The notes below the pieces were generated by a model. That model was not told where the DNA came from, searched no databases, and saw only the letters and a list, made by a program, of their open reading frames with translations. Position numbers and translations under genes: made by a program. This document shows positions 44,748 through 54,040 of a stretch of 64,000 bases of DNA, piece after piece (positions within the stretch are counted from its first letter, which is position 1; each line of letters opens with the position of its first letter). Source of the DNA: Dictyobacter arantiisoli (GTDB lineage: Bacteria > Chloroflexota > Ktedonobacteria > Ktedonobacterales > Ktedonobacteraceae). Location of the stretch: positions 1 through 64,000 of the forward strand of contig NZ_BIXY01000001.1 of the NCBI RefSeq assembly GCF_008326305.1. The letters run 5' to 3'.

Positions 44748-47700
44748 TCAGGATTCCAGAGGAGCAAATAAGCCAAGTGAGCAGATGATTTGCGGTTCCT
44801 GTGGCTCTTCCTCTTCTAGAATGTTGCAGAGGCGATTGGCGTCGCGTAATTTGATGACTAGCCCTGCAAGTTCGTCGTCAGTGATGCCAGCGCGTAGTTG
44901 CCGGTTCAGGGTATCTCGTGCCGATCCCTGGAGGGGATAGCGATAAATTTCGTCGATGGCTTTTAACAGCTCTGGTTGTGGCGGAAAGAGTGTCTCTCTG
45001 GTTGTTTCAACAAAACGCTTTAATTGGTTATACGTTCGCATACGTGCTCCAGATCGGCTGCCCAATTGTCCGATAGATCCGCTGGTTTCCTCTTTGATGA
45101 TATGTTTCACCCCTTCTATCACCAGCTCATGCTGCTCTTCTGGACGCGCTATGATGGGTGTGAGGGAATTACAGGCGGCGGCACGTAAGATGGCGAGTTG
45201 CGATTGCGTGACACTTTCACCTTTACGATTGATCCAGGCCAGCGAGTCGTTGCCTTCGGAGGTACGCATATAGACAAGCACGCCCTCTGGAGCTATAGCG
45301 GTTCCTCGATGTTCTCGTGTGGAGAAAGCAACATTGGGTAACTTTTCAACAATGCCTTTGAGACGTGGATCAGCATCAATTGCGTTCTTCCAGATTTGAT
45401 AGGCTTGCGATGCTAAATCAATATCAGAGTCGCCATCACCGTCAAGAATGCTGGCTTTCTCGTTATAAAGATCTTGCATAGATTGATTGGAAAGATCATC
45501 CTCAGCCACATCGTCTTCAAAAAAGTGTTCGTCGGTACCAACCACATCAGCGTTCTCTTGTAAGCGCTGCCGCACACGCTCCCGCAGTCGAATCAGGCGT
45601 TCAACCCCTTCAGCAGGTAAAAATGAATAGCAATAGATACTATCCGCCCTCTGCCCAATACGATCAACGCGGCCTGCCCGCTGGATCAGCCGAATGATGG
45701 CCCATGGCAGGTCATAGTTGACGACAATCGCGGCGTCCTGCAAATTTTGTCCTTCACTCAAGACGTCTGTCGCGATCAGGATACGCAACTCTTTTTCTGG
45801 AGCGATTTGCTTGCGCCGATTGTTGCTGACCGGGCTAAATCGCCATGCCAATAACGTAGGATCTTCATCACTGCCGGTGACGCCTTCGATGGAAGTTATA
45901 CCATATGCTTTGAGTTGTTGGGTGAGATAGCGTACAGTGTCGGCAAACTGGGTAAAGATCAGCACTTTCTCATCAGGATGTTGTCGCGTCAGAAGATCAA
46001 CCAGGGCATTGAATTTGCCATCCAGGTCGGTCTGCCAATCACCACATTGGGACAATATCGATAGCAACTTATGAGCATCCTGCTGCAAATCTTTTTTGAG
46101 ATGAGCATTGAAGTAGTGAGGCTTGATCCACTTGAAACGTCGATGATATTGTCCCGCATATTGTTTATAGATGGCCGCTGCTTTTTGTTTAAAAACCGCT
46201 TCATTTTGTGCATCCAACGCATCCGCATCAATCAACTCGCCCGGCTCTAACAGTGCATTTACAAATGTCAGTCCTTCATTGCTGGCATCGTTCTCATCGG
46301 ATGTAGTGGATAGCACAGTCTCTTCATCTTCATCATTGGTGTTAAGATCCAACAATTCGACATTCTGCGTGCCGATAGGAATATCCAGATCATGCTCAAT
46401 CGCATAGATTACGATATAGTTGCGTAAAATATGGCGTTCAATTGATTGCAGAAAAGCCGGACCACCACTCTCCAGGCGTTTAAAAAGATTGATGCGGCAA
46501 AAGCCCATCAGACGTTTGCCACCCTTGGATAGACCTTGCAGGATCAAATCATCGGTTCCTTTAGCCTTGACACGCTTGTTGACATAACTAGCCATCCCAT
46601 AGCGCGGTAGATTGAGCTCGCTGATCGTGGACACAACCTTCTCGGAATAAAGCAGCGCATAGGGATCATGGTCGGGTTGCTGTTCACTGTTAACATGAAA
46701 CTTGACGGTCCGAGGCACACGCAATGGGAAATAGGAACGTGTTTTATCCGGGAACTCAAGATATTTACGACCACTTTTTGCGTCCAGGCGAGCATAATTA
46801 TCTTGAATGAAACTACGGGTACGCCGTACGAGAAAATGGCGCATCAGTTCGCGCCAATCATCCGCATGCTGACTCTTCTCGAAAGCTGTCAATGAGCGTA
46901 CAGGACATTGAAAGGCTGCGTTAAACTTCGCCTCCCCCATCTCGCTCAAGAGAGCCTCTGGACGAATACCCAGATCTTTGCTCATCTCATCATTCAGAAA
47001 GAGGCGCAACTGTGTCGAGATATCAATATACGTCTTGTTGTAAGGGGTAGCTGTGAGCAGAATACACTTGCTTTCGTTTTTCTCAATATAGTCTTTGATG
47101 ACCTTATAGCGTTTTCCTTCGCGGTTACGCAGATTATGGCTCTCATCGATAATTACTAGCCGATAGCGTCGTAGTTCGTGTAATTCATTGATTGCCATAC
47201 TCATTGAACAGATGTGCCCGACAATCCCATATTCCTGCAAGTAGCTATCCCACATCTTGACCAGATTCTTGGGGCAGATGACCAGCGTCTCCAGGTTATA
47301 GTCATCCTGCATGATACGGGCCAGGGCGGTCGCCATCAGCGTTTTACCCAGACCGACAACATCGCCAATAATCACGCCGCCACGTTTATTGAGATGGCGT
47401 GCAGCGATCTTGACGGCGGCGGTCTGGTAATCGAAGAGCCGATCACGGAAGATATGGGGGATGGTAAAATCGCTCAGGCCAGCGCGTGCCTCTTCGGACA
47501 GGTGATAAGCCATCTTCAGATAGATATGATAGGGAGGAATATCGTCTTTACGCGCCCAACTCTCGTCGATGATATCCGCCAGTTCGGTTGAAATATCCAG
47601 GCACCAGCGATCCTCCCAGCGACCCTCAAACCACTGTTCCAACTTGCGGCAGGCATCATTATCTACCACATCCACATTCAGCTCGCCCTGATGGGATAAG

Positions 47701-48200
47701 CCTGAAAATGTGAGATTACTACTGCCTACATAGCCAACCGACTTCGCGTAAGGATGGCTGGGATTATAAAGCAGATAGAGCTTGGCATGGAGATGATGGC
47801 GCAAGAACAGCTTGACAACCAGCCTCCTGGAACGCAACTGCTCGCTCAGACGACGCAAACCCTCATAATCCGCATTGGTAGGTGCGCCGACCAGAAGTTG
47901 ATCACGGAACTCCTGAGCCACCTGCTTTTTAATACGCACCGCCACAGAATTATCGATGCCTTGATCATCGCGCAGACTAAAAAACTTGCGCAACTCATTC
48001 TCTGGCTTATCCTGCATGCCAATCATCAAACGGCAACAGGACTCATCACCTCCCTGCCACGCCTCCATCAAATGATCAACATGCCGCCAGCCACGCAAAT
48101 TAAAATAGCCCACACAAAAATCTGCTCGCTCCGACACCTTCAGCGTATCCTGCAACGCCCCCAACATCTTCTGCTCTATATTATCAAAAATCCTCGGCAT
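44748..48200 (-). CDS. Fused PLD-like nuclease and SNF2-type helicase
   Basis: Protein of 1150 residues. The N-terminal part (1-190) carries one PLD motif, HAKLYLLYNP followed by VGSSNLTFSGL. A helicase superfamily 2 domain follows: Walker A GDVVGLGKTLMA, DESHNL box, LLTATPYNK, and the C-terminal helicase half with LIATDVLSEGQNLQDA and QRAGRVDRIGQ. It abuts the methylase gene with no gap, so the two are translationally coupled. It probably translocates on DNA, with or without cutting. It resembles DrmD-type helicases but with a fused PLD module. Confidence 0.88.
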   Translation of the reverse strand: MPRIFDNIEQKMLGALQDTLKVSERADFCVGYFNLRGWRHVDHLMEAWQGGDESCCRLMIGMQDKPENELRKFFSLRDDQGIDNSVAVRIKKQVAQEFRDQLLVGAPTNADYEGLRRLSEQLRSRRLVVKLFLRHHLHAKLYLLYNPSHPYAKSVGYVGSSNLTFSGLSHQGELNVDVVDNDACRKLEQWFEGRWEDRWCLDISTELADIIDESWARKDDIPPYHIYLKMAYHLSEEARAGLSDFTIPHIFRDRLFDYQTAAVKIAARHLNKRGGVIIGDVVGLGKTLMATALARIMQDDYNLETLVICPKNLVKMWDSYLQEYGIVGHICSMSMAINELHELRRYRLVIIDESHNLRNREGKRYKVIKDYIEKNESKCILLTATPYNKTYIDISTQLRLFLNDEMSKDLGIRPEALLSEMGEAKFNAAFQCPVRSLTAFEKSQHADDWRELMRHFLVRRTRSFIQDNYARLDAKSGRKYLEFPDKTRSYFPLRVPRTVKFHVNSEQQPDHDPYALLYSEKVVSTISELNLPRYGMASYVNKRVKAKGTDDLILQGLSKGGKRLMGFCRINLFKRLESGGPAFLQSIERHILRNYIVIYAIEHDLDIPIGTQNVELLDLNTNDEDEETVLSTTSDENDASNEGLTFVNALLEPGELIDADALDAQNEAVFKQKAAAIYKQYAGQYHRRFKWIKPHYFNAHLKKDLQQDAHKLLSILSQCGDWQTDLDGKFNALVDLLTRQHPDEKVLIFTQFADTVRYLTQQLKAYGITSIEGVTGSDEDPTLLAWRFSPVSNNRRKQIAPEKELRILIATDVLSEGQNLQDAAIVVNYDLPWAIIRLIQRAGRVDRIGQRADSIYCYSFLPAEGVERLIRLRERVRQRLQENADVVGTDEHFFEDDVAEDDLSNQSMQDLYNEKASILDGDGDSDIDLASQAYQIWKNAIDADPRLKGIVEKLPNVAFSTREHRGTAIAPEGVLVYMRTSEGNDSLAWINRKGESVTQSQLAILRAAACNSLTPIIARPEEQHELVIEGVKHIIKEETSGSIGQLGSRSGARMRTYNQLKRFVETTRETLFPPQPELLKAIDEIYRYPLQGSARDTLNRQLRAGITDDELAGLVIKLRDANRLCNILEEEEPQEPQIICSLGLFAPLES

Positions 48201-51200
48201 CTATTTATTGTCCTCATCGTTTATATCTTCCACACTCATACGATATTTTATATCATAGTTAATAATGAAGTCGATTTCTTCATCAGTAAAATCATAGTGA
48301 ACAGCTAATATACGATCAATTTTATCAATGATATGCTTAGATTTACGAGGAGAAAGTTCTTCATATATGACTTTCCCTGTTGTTTTGTAGTAACACTCCT
48401 TCGAAATGGCATTCCTTTGCAAATCATCCATTAGTTCATAAGACAACGACACAAGTCTTTCTCTGACATCTTCTGCCATCTTGTTTATACTTACGGGAAA
48501 CGACTCAATCTCATGCTTGCCACAGTGGTATCCCTCAAACAACGTATACCACCACCAAAAAAAGAGGTTTGAATTTAAAATGGCAACGATGATCAATGCG
48601 TCGCCTTGTTCAAACAGATAATAGGGTTTGTAATCCTCAGATTTCTTTTCTCCATCAATTTCGTTCCAGAAATAAGGAACAAAATTAACTGCCTTGACGT
48701 AGTTATACGGAATTCGATGAACATAAAATGGTGCTCCAAAATTCTTTTTAAAGTAAGCAGGCTTAAGTTTGTTAATTTTATTCAAAATTGTTTCGTCTAA
48801 CTTCTTTCCTAATTTAGGTATTGTATATAATTTATGATCGTAAAAGGTGCTAGAATAGGAAAGATACTTAAATAGATTATCACGCTCTGCATTTTTCCAT
48901 CTATGATATTTACTGGATAATAATGTATGCTCATTGCCACTTGGTGATGTCAACAAAATTGTTAATCTTTGTTTAGCTCCTTCAAACAATTTTGAAGGAT
49001 AAACATCAAAACTACTCAACCATGCATCATTTTTTTTATGGTCCATTATAGTCTGTAAAACATTCATTCTCTCTGTAGATACAATGCTTAATGGAACAAT
49101 GAATCCAATTCGACCGCTCTTAGACTTTAGTATATATGCCCGCTCACACACAAATGCATAGATGTTTCCACAATCAATTGTCTCATAACCTTTTAATGTA
49201 TATTCTTTCCTGATTTTACTATATTCTACATAAGGTGGGTTCCCAATTATCACATCAAAACCGCCGCCCTGCATAATTCTATAAAATTCTATCCACCAAT
49301 GAAATGGCCGATGTTTTTTAATCCACTCTTTGTATTCGAGACTTTGCCCTTTATCAACATAGTTAAATTTAAAATCGTATTCGGTAGCGATATACCCATC
49401 AATTTCTTTTCTCAAATGAGTAAGTTTTTCGTACAATATCTGTTTATGTTCCCGCAGAGTCTGACCTTCGAAGGTAAGCTTATATTCAGTTTGTAAGCGA
49501 CGAAAAACTCCCTCACTACGCTCAATTTCTTTCGCTTGTTTTTCGATATTAATTAAAGTGTCACTTAGGGTTGCTCTAGCAATCAAATTATGTTGCACGA
49601 CCTGGCGCACCTCTTCCAAGTTGGTAAAGCCTATAAGAGTGTTACCTGCAAGAATATTAAAGTCAATATCGGGCAAGGGTTCGAGTTCGTTGGGTTTGGT
49701 GACGTGAGAAACCAGTTTGAGGAAGAGGCGCAATTTGCAGATTTCAACTGCTTCTTCCATAATGTCCACACCATAGAGGTTATTGATGATTATAGATTTG
49801 AGAATAAAATATTCCTGACTATGATGCGTTCCTACAAGTGCCAGGATCTTACGGAAGTAATTGATACGGTTACTGACCATACGCTTACTCACGGGCAGCT
49901 TTGCATCGAGCTGATCGCGCTCTTCGACCAGTTCCTGCATGCGTTTCAGGCAAGCTTCGTAGAGCGGCTTGAGGATATTGAGGGCGGCGAACAAGAAGGC
50001 TCCTGAGCCACAGGTGGGGTCCAGAACAGTGACTTTCTCAATAACCTGATAGAAGGCTTTTAGTAACTCTGGCCCTTCGCTATAAGCGATGACGTGTCGT
50101 GCGAACTTACAGATATCCAGGTTGTAGGTGATCAGATCATTGATGGAAGTGATCTCGCCTGAGATCATCTTTGTGCGCACCTCTTCATAGCGCTGGCGTC
50201 GCGCAATTACCTCGCGCCAGATCTCAGTTGGTAAGGCATACTCTTCAGGAGCTGGCTTATTCCACAAGGTTCGTTGCGCAACATCCTGCACACCTACCTC
50301 AATCTCCGCAGGCAGAGGTTCATTCACGCCCTTCGCCACAGCTTCATAGATATATTCATCTGGATTATTGCGCAACAGTGCCCAGACCGGCCCATCGGCC
50401 TCAAAAGCAATTGAGCACTGGTTTGCAGCCTTCTCAAACAGAAACGGAATAACGGTATTCTTGCTAATATACTCCGTGATGTCCTCTTTGGTATAATACG
50501 CCCCCATCTGCTTCTGATTGATATACTTCTCAAAAATATAGCCCAGCACATCGGGATTAATCTCATTGCCCTTACTCGTGGGACGATCATCCAGATACCA
50601 ATCATAAACATCGAAGAAGGCGAAGAGATGCTCAAATGCCTCATCGTCAATCTGAATATTCTCATACTTCTGTTCTAGCATATGTACATCAAAGAGACCA
50701 CCATTCAGATAGGGCACATTACCAATGATCTTATCTATCTCAGGCGTACGTTCACGTTTGCTCAAGCCATCATGAAAAAGGCACAGCAAGAAATAGCGAT
50801 AGAAAGTATAGAAAAATCCCTGTCCATTGAGTTCCTGCGTTAACTTTAAATGATTCCGCAAATAGTGTGGATCACCCTTCAGCTCACGCTCGCTTGTATT
50901 GTCCAAAAAACCTTTGTGCTGGATAAAATAAATAAACATCAAGCGATTCAACATCAGTGAGGCGTACCACTCCCGATCCTTATCGTCCTTGATGTCATCA
51001 TTGATGCCATGAATGTGTTCCAGAAAAAAGGTATGCTCTTTCTTGAAGCGTTCATAAAACTTCGTTGTAACCTTATCAACATCAAAACCGCTCTTCACAC
51101 GCCCATAGGTTACAATCACATCAGCATTTTCCTCTTCATCGATGCCAAAGGCAATATTGGAGAGCTTATGGGCCAAAAGTTCAGCGCTTTGACCTTGATA

Positions 51201-51563
51201 GAGTTTATTGATACGCGCAGCCGCCGGTTCTCCTGGCTCTCGCTTGATCCATAGCCAGGCCTGATTGGCTTTCATTCCATCCAGAAAGATAATAATTTTT
51301 TCATGGGCATAAGGTTCCAGCAAACGATCAAGTTGTTTGAGGACCTTATCCTCCGGGATAGGACCATTTGTGCACATACATGTGTAGGTTTTAAAACCAC
51401 CTTTTTCTGCCAGAGGCTCAAAAATATAGTCCTGTCCTTTATAGGGGATTGAAAGAGCTGTCTCTTTCAGGCGGTTCCAACCTAATTCCTCAAAAAAAAG
51501 ATGCTTTAAATTACATGCCTCAAGCTGCTTTTTGATCTGTTGAATATCCACTTTAGTTAACAT
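48201..51563 (-). CDS. N6-adenine DNA methyltransferase, Eco57I/PglX-like
   Basis: Protein of 1120 residues. Motif I is VLDPTCGSGAFLFAALNIL and the catalytic motif IV is VIIGNPPYVEY, as in amino-methylating adenine methylases. GAYYTKEDITEYISKNTVIPFL is the usual lead-in. The C-terminal 250 residues (ILNSNLFFWWWYTLFEGYHCGKHEIESFPVS) match TaqI-like specificity domains. An N-terminal 330 residues has no recognised fold. First gene of a three-gene operon. It probably sets the DNA sequence specificity of a restriction-like system; a separate specificity subunit is not needed. Confidence 0.88.
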   Translation of the reverse strand: MLTKVDIQQIKKQLEACNLKHLFFEELGWNRLKETALSIPYKGQDYIFEPLAEKGGFKTYTCMCTNGPIPEDKVLKQLDRLLEPYAHEKIIIFLDGMKANQAWLWIKREPGEPAAARINKLYQGQSAELLAHKLSNIAFGIDEEENADVIVTYGRVKSGFDVDKVTTKFYERFKKEHTFFLEHIHGINDDIKDDKDREWYASLMLNRLMFIYFIQHKGFLDNTSERELKGDPHYLRNHLKLTQELNGQGFFYTFYRYFLLCLFHDGLSKRERTPEIDKIIGNVPYLNGGLFDVHMLEQKYENIQIDDEAFEHLFAFFDVYDWYLDDRPTSKGNEINPDVLGYIFEKYINQKQMGAYYTKEDITEYISKNTVIPFLFEKAANQCSIAFEADGPVWALLRNNPDEYIYEAVAKGVNEPLPAEIEVGVQDVAQRTLWNKPAPEEYALPTEIWREVIARRQRYEEVRTKMISGEITSINDLITYNLDICKFARHVIAYSEGPELLKAFYQVIEKVTVLDPTCGSGAFLFAALNILKPLYEACLKRMQELVEERDQLDAKLPVSKRMVSNRINYFRKILALVGTHHSQEYFILKSIIINNLYGVDIMEEAVEICKLRLFLKLVSHVTKPNELEPLPDIDFNILAGNTLIGFTNLEEVRQVVQHNLIARATLSDTLINIEKQAKEIERSEGVFRRLQTEYKLTFEGQTLREHKQILYEKLTHLRKEIDGYIATEYDFKFNYVDKGQSLEYKEWIKKHRPFHWWIEFYRIMQGGGFDVIIGNPPYVEYSKIRKEYTLKGYETIDCGNIYAFVCERAYILKSKSGRIGFIVPLSIVSTERMNVLQTIMDHKKNDAWLSSFDVYPSKLFEGAKQRLTILLTSPSGNEHTLLSSKYHRWKNAERDNLFKYLSYSSTFYDHKLYTIPKLGKKLDETILNKINKLKPAYFKKNFGAPFYVHRIPYNYVKAVNFVPYFWNEIDGEKKSEDYKPYYLFEQGDALIIVAILNSNLFFWWWYTLFEGYHCGKHEIESFPVSINKMAEDVRERLVSLSYELMDDLQRNAISKECYYKTTGKVIYEELSPRKSKHIIDKIDRILAVHYDFTDEEIDFIINYDIKYRMSVEDINDEDNK

Positions 51564-51946
51564 AAGCCACTTCCCTGCTAAAAATAAATATATATGTCAT
51601 TAGTCTATTGGAAACCATTAAATCAAAGATTCTGTTTATATAATAATATGCAGTAAATTATTTGTAAAGGATAATTATTATGCAAATCATAAATTCAAAT
51701 CAAACGCATCTTTTTCCTATAAGCTTTTTATGCGCAGAAATGGAGTAGGCCCGATCCCTTGCGGTCGGGCTTTGCGACGCGTACGATCACCTCCCCTCAC
51801 CACTCCCAACACGTTGCGGTGGGCATGATCCTTCACGGCTCTATCCCTCTCCGCAATACCACTTCAAGAAGAGGAATGATGAATACAAATGGAGAGGTAT
51901 TCGTACCCCACCAACAGTGCCAGGGCAGGGGACAGAGCGTTGGGGA
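51564..51946. other. Intergenic region upstream of the methylase operon
   Basis: AT-rich sequence (51564-51730) that should hold the minus-strand promoter of the operon. A short hairpin GCCCGA/TCGGGC (51749-51754 with 51765-51770) with a TTT follows. Beyond it nothing was recognised until the inverted repeat at 51947. Confidence 0.4.
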
Positions 51947-52107
51947 GCGATGTAGGTGCGTGCCGAGGTGACAGCCGAGGTGCGCTTTCCTCGTCACGTA
52001 CGACCATCTCGTCCCTACGCGCTGGCCTGATGGGATTGGAGCCTACGGGAGAGTACGAGAACGGGAAAGCGCACCTCGGCTGCGGCCTCGGCACGCACCT
52101 ACATCGC
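51947..52107. repeat. Element with 44-bp near-perfect inverted repeats
   Basis: The left arm 51947-51990 and right arm 52064-52107 pair at 41 of 44 positions; the three mismatches are adjacent. The inner 73 bp has no ORF. The arms begin GCGATGTAGGTGCGTGCCG. It lies between the restriction-like operon and the ATPase gene. It is probably a small mobile-element relic or a solo hairpin element. Confidence 0.7.
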
Positions 52108-52137
52108 CTTCGAGATTCTCGTTTCCGGTAAGCAGGC

Positions 52138-53520
52138 TCACTCCAGGGAGTTTTGTTCTAGTTCCAGGAGTTCTTTGAGCAGGACTTGCAGGGCGTGCTC
52201 TTGTTCGCGGTAGAACTGGCGCATGCTGCCGATGCCGAGACGGCCAGCGGCCTGGGAGTTGTGCAGATGGTGCTTGAAGTAGTGATACCACAGGATATTA
52301 TACAGCCGCCATTCGGGCGCGGAGTCGACACGTATCCCGCCAGCTTGCATGCGTTCAAAGCCGGCTTTTAAGAAGCTGCGTACGTGTACGCCTTTTCTGA
52401 TGGTGGGATTTTTCTCGCAGAGCAATGTGACATAGTTCATTTCGGCGAGGCGGGAGTTCTCAAGGAAGTCGTTGTCCTTCATGTTGTCGAGGACGTCCTT
52501 GAGCTCCTTAAGCTGGAGTTCTGGTCCGGTGATCTGTACGAACTCACGGACACGCTGGCGGAATAAGCTGCTCTCGCTTAATTCGGGCATTTTGCGGCGT
52601 TCGGGATTGCTTTGGATGAGTTCTAATCGCAGGCTCTGCTGCTGATCCTCGTTGAGATCGTTCCAGGAGTTGACGAAGTGTGGTGCTAACTCCCGATAGA
52701 TCTGCTCTTTGATCAGTTCATAATCCAGGACGTCGGCGGGCCGATGGATTTTTTCGTTGACCAGGAAGCGGCAACTGACCTGGACATAGAAAGGATGCCG
52801 ACCAGCCAACGAAATGATCCAATCGACCTCGGTGGGGATGATTTCAAAGCCTGCCTGTCTGGATGGGACACGGATGAGCTGGCGCGTCTCTTCGAGCGTT
52901 AATGAGCTGACAATACACGTCTGAAAGATATTGAAGAAGGGTGATGAGGCAACGGCATCGGAATGGCAGACGTCATAGAGCGGCTTGATGGAGGCGGTGA
53001 CATAGGAGATAAGATCATAGATGCCAGCCAGCGAGCGCAAGAAGGAGAAGAAATCGGGATCAAAGTGGGGATTTCGCGTTACTTTATCAAAGCCGTCCAT
53101 CAGTAAGACGGGTCGCAATCCGGCGTCGCGAATACCCTCCAGGAGCTTTTTTAACTTGTCTTCTCCACTGAATTGATCGGTGGGAATCTGCAAGTCTACC
53201 ATAGCTCGACTCTGTGCAACTATTTGTTCGCAGACCGAGCGAAAAAAATCCTCACGTGTCTTTTGCAGATATTCGCGCCAGTCGGTCAAAATGAAGATGC
53301 GATCCCGTAGCTCGAAACCAACACGCTGCTGAATCTCAGGCCAACCCAAAAATTTGAGCAATGAAGATTTGCCACTATGGCGCGAACCAACCAGCGCCAC
53401 ACACTGTCGCTTCTCAATAGCATTATAGAGCATTTTTAATTCTTGCTGGCGCCCAAAAAACATCGAAGGATCGCGCACCGCATCATAGTCATAATATGGA
53501 TTTATACCTGGAGGATTCAT
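52138..53520 (-). CDS. AAA/STAND-type ATPase with C-terminal helix-turn-helix-like end
   Basis: Protein of 460 residues. NPYYDYDAVRDPSMFFGRQQEL precedes the ATPase; Walker A is GSRHSGKSS (residues 45-53), and Walker B PVLLMDGFDKV. The C-terminal stretch SQAAGRLGIGSMRQFYREQEHALQVLLKELLELE looks like a helix-turn-helix. ATG at 53520 follows AAAGGA; a TTG-initiated frame begins at 53529. Its NPY...FGR entry is like that of the giant protein at 54041, from which it is divergent, so the two may work together. Role inferred: regulatory or effector NTPase. Confidence 0.8.
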   Translation of the reverse strand: MNPPGINPYYDYDAVRDPSMFFGRQQELKMLYNAIEKRQCVALVGSRHSGKSSLLKFLGWPEIQQRVGFELRDRIFILTDWREYLQKTREDFFRSVCEQIVAQSRAMVDLQIPTDQFSGEDKLKKLLEGIRDAGLRPVLLMDGFDKVTRNPHFDPDFFSFLRSLAGIYDLISYVTASIKPLYDVCHSDAVASSPFFNIFQTCIVSSLTLEETRQLIRVPSRQAGFEIIPTEVDWIISLAGRHPFYVQVSCRFLVNEKIHRPADVLDYELIKEQIYRELAPHFVNSWNDLNEDQQQSLRLELIQSNPERRKMPELSESSLFRQRVREFVQITGPELQLKELKDVLDNMKDNDFLENSRLAEMNYVTLLCEKNPTIRKGVHVRSFLKAGFERMQAGGIRVDSAPEWRLYNILWYHYFKHHLHNSQAAGRLGIGSMRQFYREQEHALQVLLKELLELEQNSLE

Positions 53521-54040
53521 CGCTTTCAAATCCTTTCCTTCATTGCCTGCTTCTATTACAGTATATATTTTCGCATACTACTCCTTCATTGTCCATATAT
53601 AATGATATATACCAGTATATATGCCTTACTCTGCCATTTTCTGTCATTCTATTCCTAAAAATACTATTTTGCCACAATGACTGGTTTTAAAAATTCAATC
53701 CTCAGCCGTCTCATCTAGAAGATACTTCCCGTTGTCCTGAAAGGAGATACGTTACTATGTGTGAACAAAGATGCTTTCTGATTACTACATAGATAAAACC
53801 AAATTCCGATACTTTGACAGAGATCCGGCACTATATGGCAGACCGCTCGCTATATACTTCTTGAAAAGTCAGGATCATTTCCTGCCAGTGCGCGAATTTT
53901 TTATGGGGAACGATACAATAATTATAACTGTACGTCTCATCTGAAGATTGGTGCTGGCAGGTTGCCTTTCCGGTATCCGGTATGGGGAAATGACTTTAAG
54001 CACGGATACGGTCCGGCCAGCGAGAAACAGGGGTTATGCG
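53521..54040. other. Shared intergenic region of the two divergent ATPase genes
   Basis: About 520 bp, AT-rich near the minus-strand gene. It probably contains both promoters. No clear repeat or RNA motif was seen. In-frame starts for the giant gene at 53948 (TTG) and 53990 (ATG) lie within it but are less well supported than 54041. Confidence 0.4.

Noticed and set aside
42525-51563. Assignment of the methylase-helicase operon to DISARM or BREX
   Set aside because: DrmA and DrmB, and the BREX proteins PglZ and BrxC, are absent from this window.
51759-51971. 70-codon plus-strand frame before the 44-bp inverted repeat
   Set aside because: Low-complexity reading frame that enters the inverted repeat arm; no ribosome site.
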